Below are positions 44,696-57,103 of a stretch of DNA of 64,000 bases, piece by piece. Origin of the DNA: Eledone cirrhosa (Eukaryota > Mollusca > Cephalopoda > Octopoda > Eledonidae); contig OZ024740.1 of assembly GCA_964016885.1 (NCBI GenBank), positions 199,013,082 through 199,077,081 of the forward strand, read 5' to 3'. The position numbers were made by a program, and so were the translations under genes. Each line of letters opens with the position of its first letter. The first letter of the stretch is position 1. Under the pieces are notes generated by a model. That model was not told where the DNA came from and did no database searches. It worked only from the letters and a program-made list of their open reading frames with translations.

Positions 44696-46518
44696 ACATT
44701 TCTTGCATTCTTACGTGTACTTATGTTTGTTTTCGAACAACAGTGTATTTCTCTCTTATTTTCTTTCCAGGTACACTTCAACGATGTATGAAGATAATGT
44801 TATATGTATATAAACACAAATGGATAATACTAAACTTATATGAATATTATCCCTCATAAATCTAAGAGAGAAAGTCGTGTGGCTTGACTAATATCAAAAT
44901 GCAAATCAATAATTAACAAACAGATATTAGGGCCTTCTTCGGTTCACACGTCGAGCAATCCTATTGCTCGATCAATGTAAAAAGCCTTCTCATAGATTGA
45001 ACTCGTTTGTAATAGTAGGTTGACTATTTTAGTTGGTACTCGGCTATTGTTGAAATAGAGGTCCCGAATTGTAACTAGTCTGGTGCCTAACCCACACTTT
45101 CAATCGATATATATAATTTATCCATGCCACACACAAATCGTCCTAATCTCACCTTCTTTCTATTGATTTTCTCCCCTTTCCCCATAGTAAAGGTTATTAA
45201 TTGAATATGCAGCAGCTCTTTCGTACTTAATTTTATTCCATGAGGAATTTAACTTGGTACACTAACAGTGATCCACGTAATTTCTTGGTGCTGTTGCATA
45301 TTTCAACTTTGTGCTAAACCCATTTTTATCCTTCAGGTACAATATCTCTAAAGAGACACTATGAACTACTAATCGAGAATTTCGTGGGCTTTAGTAATAT
45401 TACTAACTTTTGCATTATAGAATTAGCCTTTAGCGCATAACATAAGGACGGTTCTTATATAAAACTATGTTAGAAGGATTTTAGATCAATATAAATATTT
45501 AAAATCAAAGTGTTTGATATTGCAGAAGCAAAGGTGGTGTCAGAATTGGCATCAAAAGTGTTAAAGTAAGTTAGGTGGGTCACTAAAACTTAACTAAAAT
45601 CCGTCAATGGTTAAAAGATACATTCCACAAATGCCTATGTTACTTGTTCAGCAGTGAAATCAGGCATCAAATAATTCTTGCAATTCACGTGAATCACTAT
45701 ATGACGTGTGCAGACTATAAATGATAACTATTGGGATATCAATAATGAAATATAAGTTTCCAATTGTGTTCTTGTTGGAGATCAGTAAGTACAATTAAAT
45801 GTTTGGCGTATCTTCAGGAAAATGTCATTCTTTAAAATATTTGATATCCATTTGTTCAGTTTTCTATATATTCCATCTTTCAAATCTTCAATCATTCCCT
45901 TGAACGTTCGTGTATTAGTTCGATATTCTTTCCTTTCATTATGCAATGGTAAATAACATTTGAAAAAATATTCCAACTGATGCTTATTGTTAACAGTTTC
46001 TTTTGTATTTGTGTTTCATAATTAAAAAAGAAAAAACAAACAAATCAATTTATACAGCCCAAGTTTCTTACAAAAGATTTTGTTCGACATGGCGACATGA
46101 TTTTTGATGCATTTATTTAAACAGTATATGAAATATCTTAAGAAATATGTGGATGGCATCCAGCATGTCGTAATAGACTAACAACAATGAAACCGCACCA
46201 GCATTTACATCTATGGAATTTATTCAGTTCTTTAGAATAACCGTTGCTTTAGAATAACCGTTATACTGCCTGTGATAAAGGTTGAGAGTGGTGATAATGA
46301 TACACATTGCTGTTGAACTAAAGATATAGCGGGCTTCATTATTGTAGAAGTGGCTTTGTCAACTGAATGTTTTCCATTAATAGTTAATGCAGAAATTATT
46401 AACAGCAATGTTAATACAGAATATTGCTAAAAGGAATAATTAGACGGCTCACATTTAAATAACGTTGACAGGATATTACTAGTAATTATATGTGTAAAGC
46501 ACAAATAGTAATGAAACA

Positions 46519-46551
<33 letters not shown>

Positions 46552-46999
46552 TCAACAAAACCATCAACAACGATAACACTGCTACTAATAGCAATGGTTT
46601 CATTTATCGGCTACAAGGACCGAGAAATGTGGGAAAATACAAAAAAAGGGGCAGTTTACAATGAAATCGAGGAATAATCGAAAGTAACAAGAACAAATAA
46701 AATTACAAAACAAATTCCCCAATAAGAGGAGAACGATTGAACGAGTGATTGAAAACGAGTGAACGACCAAGCTGTAAAACGGGAACCATCCTGTCAAAGA
46801 TCCCGAGAATCAGGTTTAACTGATTCTGCAATTTTATGTAGCTCTACAAGAATTATGAATACTCTGGTGGCTACTGACAGCTAGCTGCTACAGACATCCC
46901 ATCTAAAGCATAGTCTATCTATTTAGGAGTTGCAAACGATTGTCATTACTATAGAAGACAGAAAACAATTGTCCGTGGAAGCTCGACATGACGATCTAT
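44696..46999. other. No gene; (TAA)n at 46518-46550
   Basis: AT-rich with no supported gene. Confidence 0.35.
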
Positions 47000-47195
47000 A
47001 TACCTATATAGATATATATGTGTGTACGATGGGCTCCAACTAAATTTTCTTCTTCCATCTTTCGCTTACAGATCATTGCTGAAACTGACGAAATATTAGA
47101 ACAAATTTGCCAAGGGTACTCGCAATGGAACCGAACTCGGAACCACCTGTTTGCAAAGCGAACTGCTTGCCCACAGAGCCATTCTTGCACCTATT
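47000..47195 (-). mobile_element. tRNA-derived SINE (type C)
   Basis: Minus strand: GGTGCAAGAATGGCTCTGTG (A-box side), GTGGTTCCGAGTTCGGTTCC (B box), CATTGCGAGTACCCTTGGCA and a TATATA-rich 3' tail. Matches in order a common cephalopod SINE. Confidence 0.6.
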
Positions 47196-47344
47196 TCGTT
47201 ACGAGACTGAAACGAAGAAAATTACGGCTTTTGTAATGTCTTTCATTTGCTAGAAATAGTGGTCACATCTTTCTAAAGTTTTACCTAATTACCACATCTT
47301 TCTAACTTTAACCTAATTAATCTTACAAGCTTTGAATCCTCTCC

Positions 47345-47425
47345 AGGCTATGGTAAAGTCAACTGTTCAAGCCGTTCGAACCCAGATCCTCGTGATTGCG
47401 AAGCAGCATGCTAAAACCTCAGCTC
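47345..47425 (-). mobile_element. tRNA-like SINE fragment
   Basis: Minus strand GGTTTTAGCATGCTGCTTCG and GGATCTGGGTTCGAACGG resemble internal Pol III promoter boxes; the body is not recognised. Confidence 0.35.
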
Positions 47426-47922
47426 TGACATATCAACTAAAGTATTTGTACTAATATCGACGTGGATTTCAGTTAGTTGACTAGGATATTAAAGTTAGTG
47501 TTAGTATATACAAGTTTTATTTCAAGAACACACTATTTCCAAAACGTTTAACTCAAACCATTTTTTATTTTTATTTTATATGAATACTGTAATTGAAAAT
47601 TGTTACATTTTTCTATAAATTTCTTTATTATTCAAATTAATTAACCACGAACTTTTCGCAGTGACCACATGTTATTTAAACACAGTAGAAGTATATATTT
47701 CTGGTTGTACGTACAAGATAAAGGAACAATTATATATGTATTTTATTTATATTATCTTTCCTCATATTTTCTACAATTCTTTTCACAAAATCAATTGAAG
47801 TATAACTGCGAAAAGCAACAATTTCAAGTCATATTTAATGATTTAGTATTTCGTATGTGTTGGTGTGATTTAAAAAAAAAGGTCTGAATATAAGAAATGA
47901 TTTAGTTTTGATTACACCCCAT

Positions 47923-48487
47923 TTAAATGTGAGACATTCGCCTGGGTTCGGATAGAGATTTTTCTGATTGATTTTCAGGTAATTCGATCATGACATCAGT
48001 TGAAGTTGCCGCATCTACCGTCATTTTATCATATTGAACCATATCATGGTGACCGCTTGTTCATAGGAAAGAGGAAGGGCAGAAGAATCGTTGACCGGTT
48101 CAGTTATTGAAAGTGGACAGTAGACACTTTGTAAGGCTTCTTCATATGTTGGTAGTTCTACGAAGTTACTAGACGGCCAATGTGGCTCATTGTTACAACA
48201 TATATTCTCTGTGTTATGACTTCTGCCACCTTCTACATAGTTTTCGTTGTTTTCGGGGGTGACAGAACAAACTGCTTCGTTTTTACATTTTTGGGGGATG
48301 AGAAACTGTTTTAGCGACACTATAAACATTAGAAATGACATAAGCAACAAAAAGGGACCTGTTATCGATTTCCAGAACACAATATTCCATTCTAACCAGG
48401 TAAAAATTATCACCATTAACATCAAAATAACTGAAATTTTACCAAACATCAAAGCAAATCTGAGTTCTTCGACCCCAGGTTCCCGAA
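47923..48487 (-). CDS. Putative 3'-terminal exon, membrane protein
   Basis: Best host-gene candidate. On the minus strand the branch-point consensus TACTAAC (48507-48501) is followed 13 nt later by AG at 48489-48488, so the exon is taken to start at 48487 in phase 2. The peptide begins REPGVEELRF, has two hydrophobic segments, roughly VILMLMVIIFTWLEW and GPFLLLMSFLMFIVSL, then a polar tail with FVELPTYEEALQSVY (an (L/P)PxY-like WW-domain ligand) and LPLSYEQAVTM. The open frame ends at 48021, but the next frame continues MTVDAATSTDVMIELPENQS to a stop at 47923, implying a one-base frame slip near 48037 (sequence error, real decay or altered splice). The family was not identified; two more membrane segments may lie in upstream exons. 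Confidence 0.45.
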
Positions 48488-48767
48488 CTATGGTGGGGTT
48501 GTTAGTAAAATCATTATATTGCCCTATAAATGTCATTACATGCATATGTCTTGGTCTTTAAACTTAAAATCTCTTTTATTTTCGTCGGGTATCGCTTGTT
48601 GATATATTTCTATTTCTTCAAAGAAATGTGTGGCCCCGTCAGATCATACTTATACTTATTTATCAAACACTTTATCATTCTAAAGTTTTTGGGGAAGGTA
48701 CCAGGTCGTCTGAGGGAGTTTTCTTGTGTTAATAGGTTCGTTTTATTCTTTATATTTTAATACATGT

Positions 48768-49042
48768 TATATACATGTGTAATATATTGAACAACAGAGA
48801 AATTAAGTGTGTGTGTGTATATGTAGGTGTGTACACACATTTGTTCTTTTCTTTTGTGCCCTTTTCACTGATTCAAGATATAATGTTAATTATTTTATAT
48901 ACATGCGTAATATATTGAATATAAAACAACAGAATTAAATGTGTGTATATATGTAGGTGTGTGTGTATATAGCTGTGTGTGTATACACATCGTTTTTTCT
49001 TTCCTTTAATGTCCTTTCCACAGATTCAAGATATAATGTTAA
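48768..49042 (+). repeat. ~130-bp tandem duplication
   Basis: Both copies carry TTATATACATG(T/C)GTAATATATTG, a TG-rich patch and GATTCAAGATATAATGTTAA. Confidence 0.75.
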
Positions 49043-49192
49043 ATATTTACAAAACAAACCAAATGTTTCTGTTTTTACATGTCCAGTTTGTCAGCGTAGA
49101 AAATAAAAATTCATCACTCACATTTTTTTTATTATTATTCTAATCACCAATTTCAGCTGAGTAAACCACCTTACTATGACGAATAATATTGT

Positions 49193-49371
49193 TATTGGCA
49201 GTATCGGTAGAGGGTCGGACGCCATGCTTTCCCGTATAGTTACGTCCCTTTACGATCTGAGTTCAAATCCCGCCGAGATTGACTTTCCCTTTCATCCTTA
49301 CGGGGTCGATAAAATAAAGTACCAGTAATGAACTGGGTAATTGCTGGCCTTGTGCCTAAAGTAGAAACAAA
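49193..49371 (+). mobile_element. tRNA-derived SINE (type A), near full length
   Basis: TTGGCAGTATCGGTAGAGGG to CTAAAGTAGAAACAAAT; close to 14641-14828 on the other strand. Confidence 0.9.
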
Positions 49372-49777
49372 TATTGTTATTAAAACTATGTCCCTTATGT
49401 TTCTCCTCTGATTGTCTTCAACATCGATCAGTTTTTCATGTGTACGTGAGTTCGAAAAAGAAATGTTTGTTCTTTATTTTAAATCCTTTAAAGAAATTCG
49501 TCCTTAACGTTGCTTGTCGAACTCAAACAATACACTGACGTCAAACACTTCATTCATTCTTCACCGTCTCTAATTCTCTCATTCTTCACTTTCTCTTATT
49601 CTCTCATTGTCCACTTTCTTTCATTATTTCTCCTCGCATACACTTTCGTTCGGTATCCGCTCTCATTTCTGTCCAAAATATTATATATTATTTCATTTTG
49701 CCACGGTACACTAACTCACTTCACTTCTCTCCGTCTGTCTTTGTCTCTGTAGTATATATATATATATATATATATAA

Positions 49778-49875
49778 AAGAACATTTAAAAAATTAAAAA
49801 TTAACTTATTTACTAAAATTAGTTTCTGTAGTAAGTAAGTTAATTTTTAATTTTTTAATTTTTAAAATGTTCTTA
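49778..49875. repeat. Inverted repeat at satellite left edge
   Basis: AAGAACATTTAAAAAATTAA, AAATTAACTTA and its complement TAAGTTAATTTTTAATTTTT...GTTCTT enclose about 20 nt. The right arm is the first satellite junction. Confidence 0.8.
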
Positions 49876-52800
49876 TTTTACGTCTTTCATATAATTGTTC
49901 TGCATCCTCCTGCATTGAACCACCTAGGTACTTCGACATAACTTATGTATTTGCTAGCATTAGTGTACATCTGTACGCATATGTTGGTAAATATACTAAT
50001 TCTCTATATTTATCTCCAAATTATTTATTTGTTGAGCAAACTTGCCAAATCCCCTACTAATTCATTGTAGTAGTAGTAGGCCTTTGTCATTATATACCAT
50101 CCCACTCCTTCTGACTAGCCTCAGTGTCACGTGATTGATTCTTTAGAATCTGCCATTTGACCAGAGACAGTGAACTTTTTCAGTGCTATGGAATTTAGTC
50201 CCCGCTAGCTGTTCCATCCACCGAATTATTATTTGTATATAAGTCCCTAGTGTCCGCGCATTGCCTGGAGACTTAGCTGAGAATAGACTCCCTGATAACG
50301 TAATGAATTCTCGATGGTTACATTGCGTAACTATCTTTATCCCATTACAGAAACTAATTAGTTGGAGTGAAAATTTTAGTAAGTGAGTTAATTTTTAATT
50401 TTTAAAATGTTCTTATTTTACGTCTTTCATATAATTGTTCTGCATCCTCCTGCATTGAACCACCTAGGTACTTCGACATAACTTATGTATTTGCTAGCAT
50501 TAGTGTACATCTGTACGCATATGTTGGTAAATATACTAATTCTCTATATTTATCTCCAAATTATTTATTTGTTGAGCAAACTTGCCAAATCCCCTACTAA
50601 TTCATTGTAGTAGTAGTAGGCCTTTGTCATTATATACCATCCCACTCCTTCTGACTAGCCTCAGTGTCACGTGATTGATTCTTTAGAATCTGCCATTTGA
50701 CCAGAGACAGTGAACTTTTTCAGTGCTATGAATTCAGTCCCCGCTAGCTGTTCCATCCACCGAATTATTATTTGTATATGAGTCCCTAGTGTCCGCGCAT
50801 TGCCTGGAGACTTAGCTGAGAATAGACTCCCTGATGACGTAATGAATTCTCGATGGTTACATTGCGTAACTATCTTTATCCCATTACAGAAACTAATTAG
50901 TTGGAGTGAAAATTTTAGTAAGTAAGTTAATTTTTAATTTTTAAAATTTTCTTATTTTACGTCTTTCATATAATTGTTCTGCATCCTCCTGCATTGAACC
51001 ACCTAGGTACTTCGACATAACTTATGTATTTGCTAGCATTAGTGTACATCTGTACGCATATGTTGATAAATATACTAATTCTCTATATTTATCTCCAAAT
51101 TATTTATTTGTTGAGCAAACTTGCCAAATCCCCTACTAATTCATTGTAGTAGTAGTAGGCCTTTGTCATTATATACCATCCCACTCCTTCTGACTAGCCT
51201 CAGTGTCACGTGATTGATTCTTTAGAATCTGCCATTTGACCAGAGACAGTGAACATTTTCAGTGCTATGGAATTTAGTCCCCGCTAGCTGTTCCATCCAC
51301 CGAATTATTATTTGTATATAAGTCCCTAGTGTCCGCGCATTGCCTGGAGACTTTGCTGAGAATAGACTCCCTGATGACGTAATGAATTATCGATGGTTAC
51401 ATTGCGTAACTATCTTTATCCCATTACAGAAACTAATTAGTTGGAGTGAAAATTTTGGTAAGTGAGTTAATTTTTAATTTTTAAAATTTACTTATTTTAC
51501 GTCTTTCATATAATTGTTCTGCATCCTCCTGCATTGAACCACCTAGGTACTTCGACATAACTTATGTATTTGCTAGCATTAGTGTACATCTGTACGCATA
51601 TGTTGGTAAATATACTAATTCTCTATATTTATCTCCAAATTATTTATTTGTTGAGCAAACTTGCCAAATCCCCTACTAATTCATTGTAGTAGTAGTAGGC
51701 CTTTGTCATTATATACCATCCCACTCCTTCTGACTAGCCTCAGTGTCACGTGATTGATTCTTTAGAATCTGCCATTTGACCAGAGACAGTGAACTTTTTC
51801 AGTGCTATGGAATTCAGTCCCCGCTAGCTGTTCCATCCACCGAATTATTATTTGTATATGAGTCCCTAGTGTCCGCGCATTGCCTGGAGACTTAGCTGAG
51901 AATAGACTCCCTGATGACGTAATGAATTCTCGATGGCTACATTGCGTAACTATCTTTATCCCATTACAGAAACTAATTAGTTGGAGTGAAAATTTTAGTA
52001 AGTAAGTTAATTTTTAATTTTTTAAATTTTCTTATTTTACGTCTTTCATATAATTGTTCTGCATCCTCCTGCATTGAACCACCTAGGTACTTCGACATAA
52101 CTTATGTATTTGCTAGCATTAGTGTACATCTGTACGCATATGTTGGTAAATATACTAATTCTCTATATTTATCTCCAAATTATTTATTTGTTGAGCAAAC
52201 TTGCCAAATCCCCTACTAATTCATTGTAGTAGTAGTAGGCCTTTGTCATTATATACCATCCCACTCCTTCTGACTAGCCTCAGTGTGACGTGATTGATTC
52301 TTTAGAATCTGCCATTTGACCAGAGACAGTGAACTTTTTCAGTGCTATGGAATTTAGTCCCCGCTAGCTGTTCCATCCACCGAATTATTATTTGTATATA
52401 AGTCCCTAGTGTCCGCGCATTGCCTGGAGACTTAGCTGAGAATAGACTCCCTGATGACGTAATGAATTCTCGATGGTTACATTGCGTAACTATCTTTATC
52501 CCATTACAGAAACTAATTAGTTGGAGTGAACATTTTAGTAAGTGAGTTAATTTTTAATTTTTAAAATTTTCTTATTTTACGTCTTTCATATAATTGTTCT
52601 GCATCCTCCTGCATTGAACCACCTAGGTACTTCGACATAACTTATGTATTTGCTAGCATTAGTGTACATCTGTACGCATATGTTGGTAAATATACTAATT
52701 CTCTATATTTATCTCCAAATTATTTATTTGTTGAGCAAACTTGCCAAATTCCCTACTAATTCATTGTAGTAGTAGTAGGCCTTTGCCATTATATACCATC

Positions 52801-53236
52801 CCACTCCTTCTGACTAGCCTCAGTGTCACGTGATTGATTCTTTAGAATCTGCCATTTGACCAGAGACAGTGAACTTTTTCAGTGCTATGGAATTCAGTCC
52901 CCGCTAGCTGTTCCATCCACCGAATTATTATTTGTATATGAGTCCCTAGTGTCCGCGCATTGCCTGGAGACTTAGCTGAGAATAGACTCCCTGATGACGT
53001 AATGAATTCTCGATGGTTACATTGCGTAACTATCTTTATCCCATTACAGAAACTAATTAGTTGGAGTGAAAATTTTAGTAAGTAAGTTAATTTTTAATTT
53101 TTAAAATTTTCTTATTTTACGTCTTACATATAATTGTTCTGCATCCTCCTGCATTGAACCACCTTGGTACTATGACATAACTTATGTATTTGCTAGCATT
53201 AGTGTACATCTGTACGCATATGTTGGTAAATATACT

Positions 53237-53250
<14 letters not shown>
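49835..53250 (+). repeat. 540-bp satellite, ~6.3 copies, dimeric HOR
   Basis: The word TATTTTACGTCTTTCATATA recurs every 540 bp (about 49873, 50413, 50953, 51493, 52033, 52573, 53113). Copies are about 98-99% alike, but alternate at fixed sites: GGAATTTAGTCC with TATATAAGTCC and AAGTGAGTT, versus GAATTCAGTCC with TATATGAGTCC and AAGTAAGTT. This A-B-A-B pattern means the amplified unit is a 1,080-bp dimer. No gene: the open frame at 51986-52219 is a fragment of the unit. The last copy breaks into (CT)n(TA)n. Confidence 0.95.

Positions 53251-53325
<75 letters not shown>
53241..53325. repeat. (CT)n(TA)n microsatellite
   Basis: Begins within satellite word AATTCTCTATA and ends at the P2 element. 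Confidence 0.95.
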
Positions 53326-53359
53326 AATAAATTAAAAGATGGTTAAAAAGGAAGTTCAA

Positions 53360-53428
53360 TGTATGTTATGCGCATTTCAAAAACAAATATCATCCAAGGA
53401 GGATATTTGCGTTCTCATCAGATAAAAT
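53360..53428 (-). ncRNA. Hammerhead ribozyme, left arm of P2
   Basis: Minus strand: CUGAUGA, long stem II CAAAUAUCCUCC with GGAUGAUAUUUG, GAAA, AUGCGCAU, then UA. The distal strand of stem I is mutated (ACAUAC instead of AUAAAAU), so stem I is weak. Confidence 0.6.
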
Positions 53429-54503
53429 AGGGAGACATTTTATGGAGCTTAAAAAAGACACTTGTGAGCAAGGTAGTGTCTAAACAACTTTGATAAATAA
53501 ATTTTAAAGGATATAGGAGATTCGAAAAAAGGAAAGGAACGGGAGAAAAATAAGGAAGATGAAGAAAGGAAAAAGAGAAAAGACGGAAAGGATAACGGAG
53601 GAAGATTATAAGAAGGAGAAAGGAGAGAGAAAGAGAGAGGAGAGAAAAGAGAGAGAGATAAACATTTAAACTGAGAACCGCTGTCTCACACAGAGAAATG
53701 ACTGAAAAAAACGGTTGTAAAATTTATAAATAAATTAAATGAATTAATAAGGTTTTAAATTTAAAAGTTAATGAGGTTTATGGATGATGATGCTTATGAT
53801 TACAGATATAGAAATTACGTATACTATTTATTTAGGGTTTAAATAGTGAAGGATTTATTAAGAAGTGCAAACATTTATTTAAAAAGTATTAAGATAAAAT
53901 AAAGTGAAATATCAAAATAAAGTTAGATGATTTATAAGCATAGCAGACGATATAGGGTCCTAGCGTGTTTCAATAGATTGTAATATAAAAGTTAATTATT
54001 GAAGTTTATGCAAGCATGAAAGAGAGAAAAACGAAAAAATACGAGGAAGAAAAAAACATTACGTCAAAAATTTGTTTCCAAAATTCACCTAATGCTAATA
54101 TTAATAGATTTGAGGTAAAATTTGGGAAATATAGCTACTAAAAAGTAATGTTGAGAAAAAATGATATAAGGATGAACTATTTAAAACAAAAATTTGGTAT
54201 CGCCAAGAAGAAATTTGCTATAGTAAATTAAAAGGTTTAAAAAACTACAAAAAATTATTAAAAGAAATTAAAAAAATTAAACAATTCGCGGACTAAAAAT
54301 GTTATAGTATGAATGAACTTTATTAGAATGCAGTGAAATATGGTAGAAAAAGGGATATATGTGTAAAGAAAATATATATCTGTGAGAAAGAGATTTTAAT
54401 CCTAATTATAGAGAAAGATATTAGCTATATACTTAGTGAAATGACCTTAGCGATTTATGGATGCAAAGCGAAAATAAATCTGTGCGTCTGTTTATTATAG
54501 AAT

Positions 54504-54773
54504 TTAAATTAGAGATAATGGTAAATTTTTCGCTAGGCATAAATTACAAGTTCTGGATAGGGAAGCATTAACATAAGGAGAAGCGTTGCAAATTTTTCTC
54601 CAAGAACTTTTGTAATTAATGTTTTTGTCTTTTAAGGACCAGATGAGTTCTGAGAGAGCAGTGTTTGTTCTTTTAGGTGGGTATTTAAAAGATGAAGAAT
54701 GGTTATATAATCTCGCCTTAAAGGAAGTAGAAGGAAAGCCGAAGTAGGTGTAAGAATTGGTGCTAGTTATCAC
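54504..54773 (-). pseudogene. GIY-YIG domain, left arm of P2
   Basis: STNSYTYFGFPSTSFKARLY (YIG changed to YFG), NHSSSFKYPPKRTNTALSEL, IWSLKDKNINYKSSWRKI, then CNLCLAKNLPLSLI. Mirror of the right-arm frame; the upstream RT is absent. Confidence 0.6.
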
Positions 54774-54895
54774 CTTACATACGTATACTAAATTCTTGTC
54801 GAGACAGTGATAGTAATAACAACATTAGGCCCGATGTCAATGTAAACTCTAGGCAAGTCTCCTTAAATACAAATACGACGTCAAACGTAATTTCA

Positions 54896-55430
54896 TTGAA
54901 TGCTTCTAATACTAATCTAAATCAGGAAACATTAGCACCTCTTGTAGGTAATTTCTCCAATACAATTCCTTCTATAAATAACTCTGGGCCACTTGTAAAT
55001 AACTCTATTAATAACATTAATCGTAAATGCAATTGCCTTAATGTCCTCTTAATAATCAGTCTCGACAAGAATTTAGTATACGTATGTAAGGTGATAAATA
55101 GCACCAATTCTTACACCTACTTCGGCTCTACTTCTACTTCCTTTAAGGCGGGATTAACCATTCTTCATTTTTTAAATACGCACCTAAAAGAACTAACACT
55201 ACTCTCTCAGAACACATCTGGTCCTTAAAAGACAAAAACATTAATTACAAAATTTCTGGGAGAAAAATTTGCAACGCTTCTCCTTATTTTAATGCTTCCC
55301 TATCCAGAACTGGTAATTTATGCCTAGCGGAAAAAATTACCATTATCTCTATTTTGAATTCTATAATAAATAGACGCACAGATTTATTTTCGCTGTGCAT
55401 CCATAAAACGCTTAGGTCATTTCACTAAGT
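54896..55430 (+). pseudogene. GIY-YIG domain, right arm of P2
   Basis: LNQETLAPLVGN and NRKCNCLNV lie in the non-palindromic spacer, then SLDKNLVYVCKVINSTNSYT and YFGSTSTSFKAG, after which frameshifts break it. Words WSLKDKNINYKI and NLCLAEKITIISI follow in other frames to about 55430. Confidence 0.6.
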
Positions 55431-56450
55431 ATATAACTAAAATCTTACTCTATAATTAGGATTAAAATCTCTTTCTCACAGAAATATATTTTCTTTACAC
55501 ATATATCCCTTTTTCTACCATATTTCACTGCATTCTAATAAAGTTCATTCATACTATAACATTTTTGGTCCGCGAATTGTTTAATTTTTTAATTTCTTTT
55601 AATAATTTTTTGTAATTTTTTTAACCTTTTAATTCACTATAGCAAATTTCTTCTTGGCGATACAAAATATTTGTTTTAAATAGTTCATCTTTATATCATT
55701 TCTTCTCAACATTACTTTTTAGTAGCTATATTTCCCACATTTTACCTCAGATCTATTAATATTAGCATTAGGTGAATTTTGTAAACAAATTTTTGACGTA
55801 ATGTTTTTTTCTTCCTCGTATTTTTTCGTTTTTCTCTCTTTCCATGCTTGTATAAATTTAAATAATTAATTTTTATATTACAATCTATTGAAACACACTA
55901 GGACCCTATATCGTCTTCTATGCTTATAAATTATCTAACTTTATTTTCATTCACCTTATCTTATTTCACTTTATTTTATCTTAATAATACTTTTTTAATA
56001 AATGTTTGCACTTCTTAATAAATCCTTCACTATTTAAACCCTAAATAAATAGTATGCGTAATTTCTATATCTGTAATCATAAGCATCATCATCCATAAAC
56101 CTCATTAACTTTTAAATTTAAAACCTTATTAATTTATTTAATTTATTTATAAGTTTTACAACAGTTTTTTTTCAGTCATTTCTCTGTGTGAGACAGCGGT
56201 TCTCAGTTTAAATGTTTATATATCTCTCTCTTTTCTCTCCCCTCTCTTTCTCTCTCCTTCCTCCTTCTTATAATCTTCCTCCGTTATCCTGTCCTTCTTT
56301 TCGCTTTTTTCTTTCTTCGTCTTCTTTACTTTTCTCCCCTTCCTTTCCTTTTTTCGAATCTCCTATATCCTTTTAAATTCATTTATTAAAGTTGTTTAGA
56401 CACTACCTTGCTCACAAGTGTCTTTTTTAAGCTCCATATCATGTCTCCCT

Positions 56451-56519
56451 ATTTTATCTGATGAGAACGCAAATATCGTCCCTGGATGATATTTGTTTTT
56501 GAAATGCGCATAATAAAAT
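56451..56519 (+). ncRNA. Hammerhead ribozyme, right arm of P2
   Basis: Stem I AUUUUAU/AUAAAAU, core CUGAUGA at 56458-56464, stem II CAAAUAUC(G)UCC with GGA(U)GAUAUUUG, GAAA at 56501-56504, stem III AUGCGCAU, predicted cleavage after AUA at 56512. The core is intact. Confidence 0.75.
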
Positions 56520-56640
56520 GCATGGAACTTTTTTAACCATCCATTAATTTCTTCTTATATATACTCCAGTCCAATAAACTGTTGATTGCTACTTATCCGA
56601 TATTTGCATTGCTTTATTGTGCTACAATAAAACTCAACTC

Positions 56641-56644
<4 letters not shown>

Positions 56645-56720
<76 letters not shown>
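56645..56720. repeat. (TA)n microsatellite
   Basis: TA run at the outer end of P2. Confidence 0.95.
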
Positions 56721-56723
<3 letters not shown>

Positions 56724-56922
56724 TTCACCATGTTTAAATATACATCCTCTTTATAATAATATATAGTAGCTACAAGACCTGTAGTAGAATTAATCTAGTC
56801 CGGTTCTCACCTTCCATTTATACGACAAACTGTTCCTTGCTCTCTTCCAACAGAATTCAGGAATTCAGTCAATCTAATATAACTGTAAAATGTTCTTCCT
56901 GTGATTTGTTTGTTTCATTTAT

Positions 56923-56927
<5 letters not shown>

Positions 56928-56981
<54 letters not shown>
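56928..56981. repeat. (TA)n microsatellite
   Basis: About 27 TA units. Confidence 0.95.
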
Positions 56982-57042
56982 GTTGGTAGACATCCGTAAG
57001 ATCAAGAAAACAGTGCTCAATCTGTTGGAAGAGAGCTGAATT

Positions 57043-57088
57043 AGTGTAAACAAAGTTTCGTACACAAGTGTATGAAACTTTGTTTACT
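57043..57088. repeat. Short palindrome, ~20-bp arms
   Basis: GTAAACAAAGTTTCGTACAC and GTGTATGAAACTTTGTTTAC around AA. Confidence 0.85.
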
Positions 57089-57103
57089 CTATATATATAC
57101 TAG

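Larger units (their letters stand above)
53327..56645. mobile_element. 3.2-kb PLE palindrome (P2)
   Basis: The left arm 53327-54812 is the reverse complement of 55053-56547; anchors are AGACACTTGTGAGCAAGGTA, GAAAGGAACGGGAGAAAAAT-type words and TTACATACGTATACTAAATT. Each arm runs from GIY-YIG coding remains near the centre out to a hammerhead ribozyme near the end. The right arm keeps an extra 98-bp tail (56548-56645) that also appears inverted at 13011-13110. Arms differ by scattered substitutions and small indels. Confidence 0.85.

Noticed and set aside
50836..50870. CUGAUGA in each satellite unit as a ribozyme core
   Set aside because: No GAAA at the right distance in any copy.
49835..53250. 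CRISPR-like array
   Set aside because: Contiguous 540-bp units without spacers; a eukaryotic satellite.
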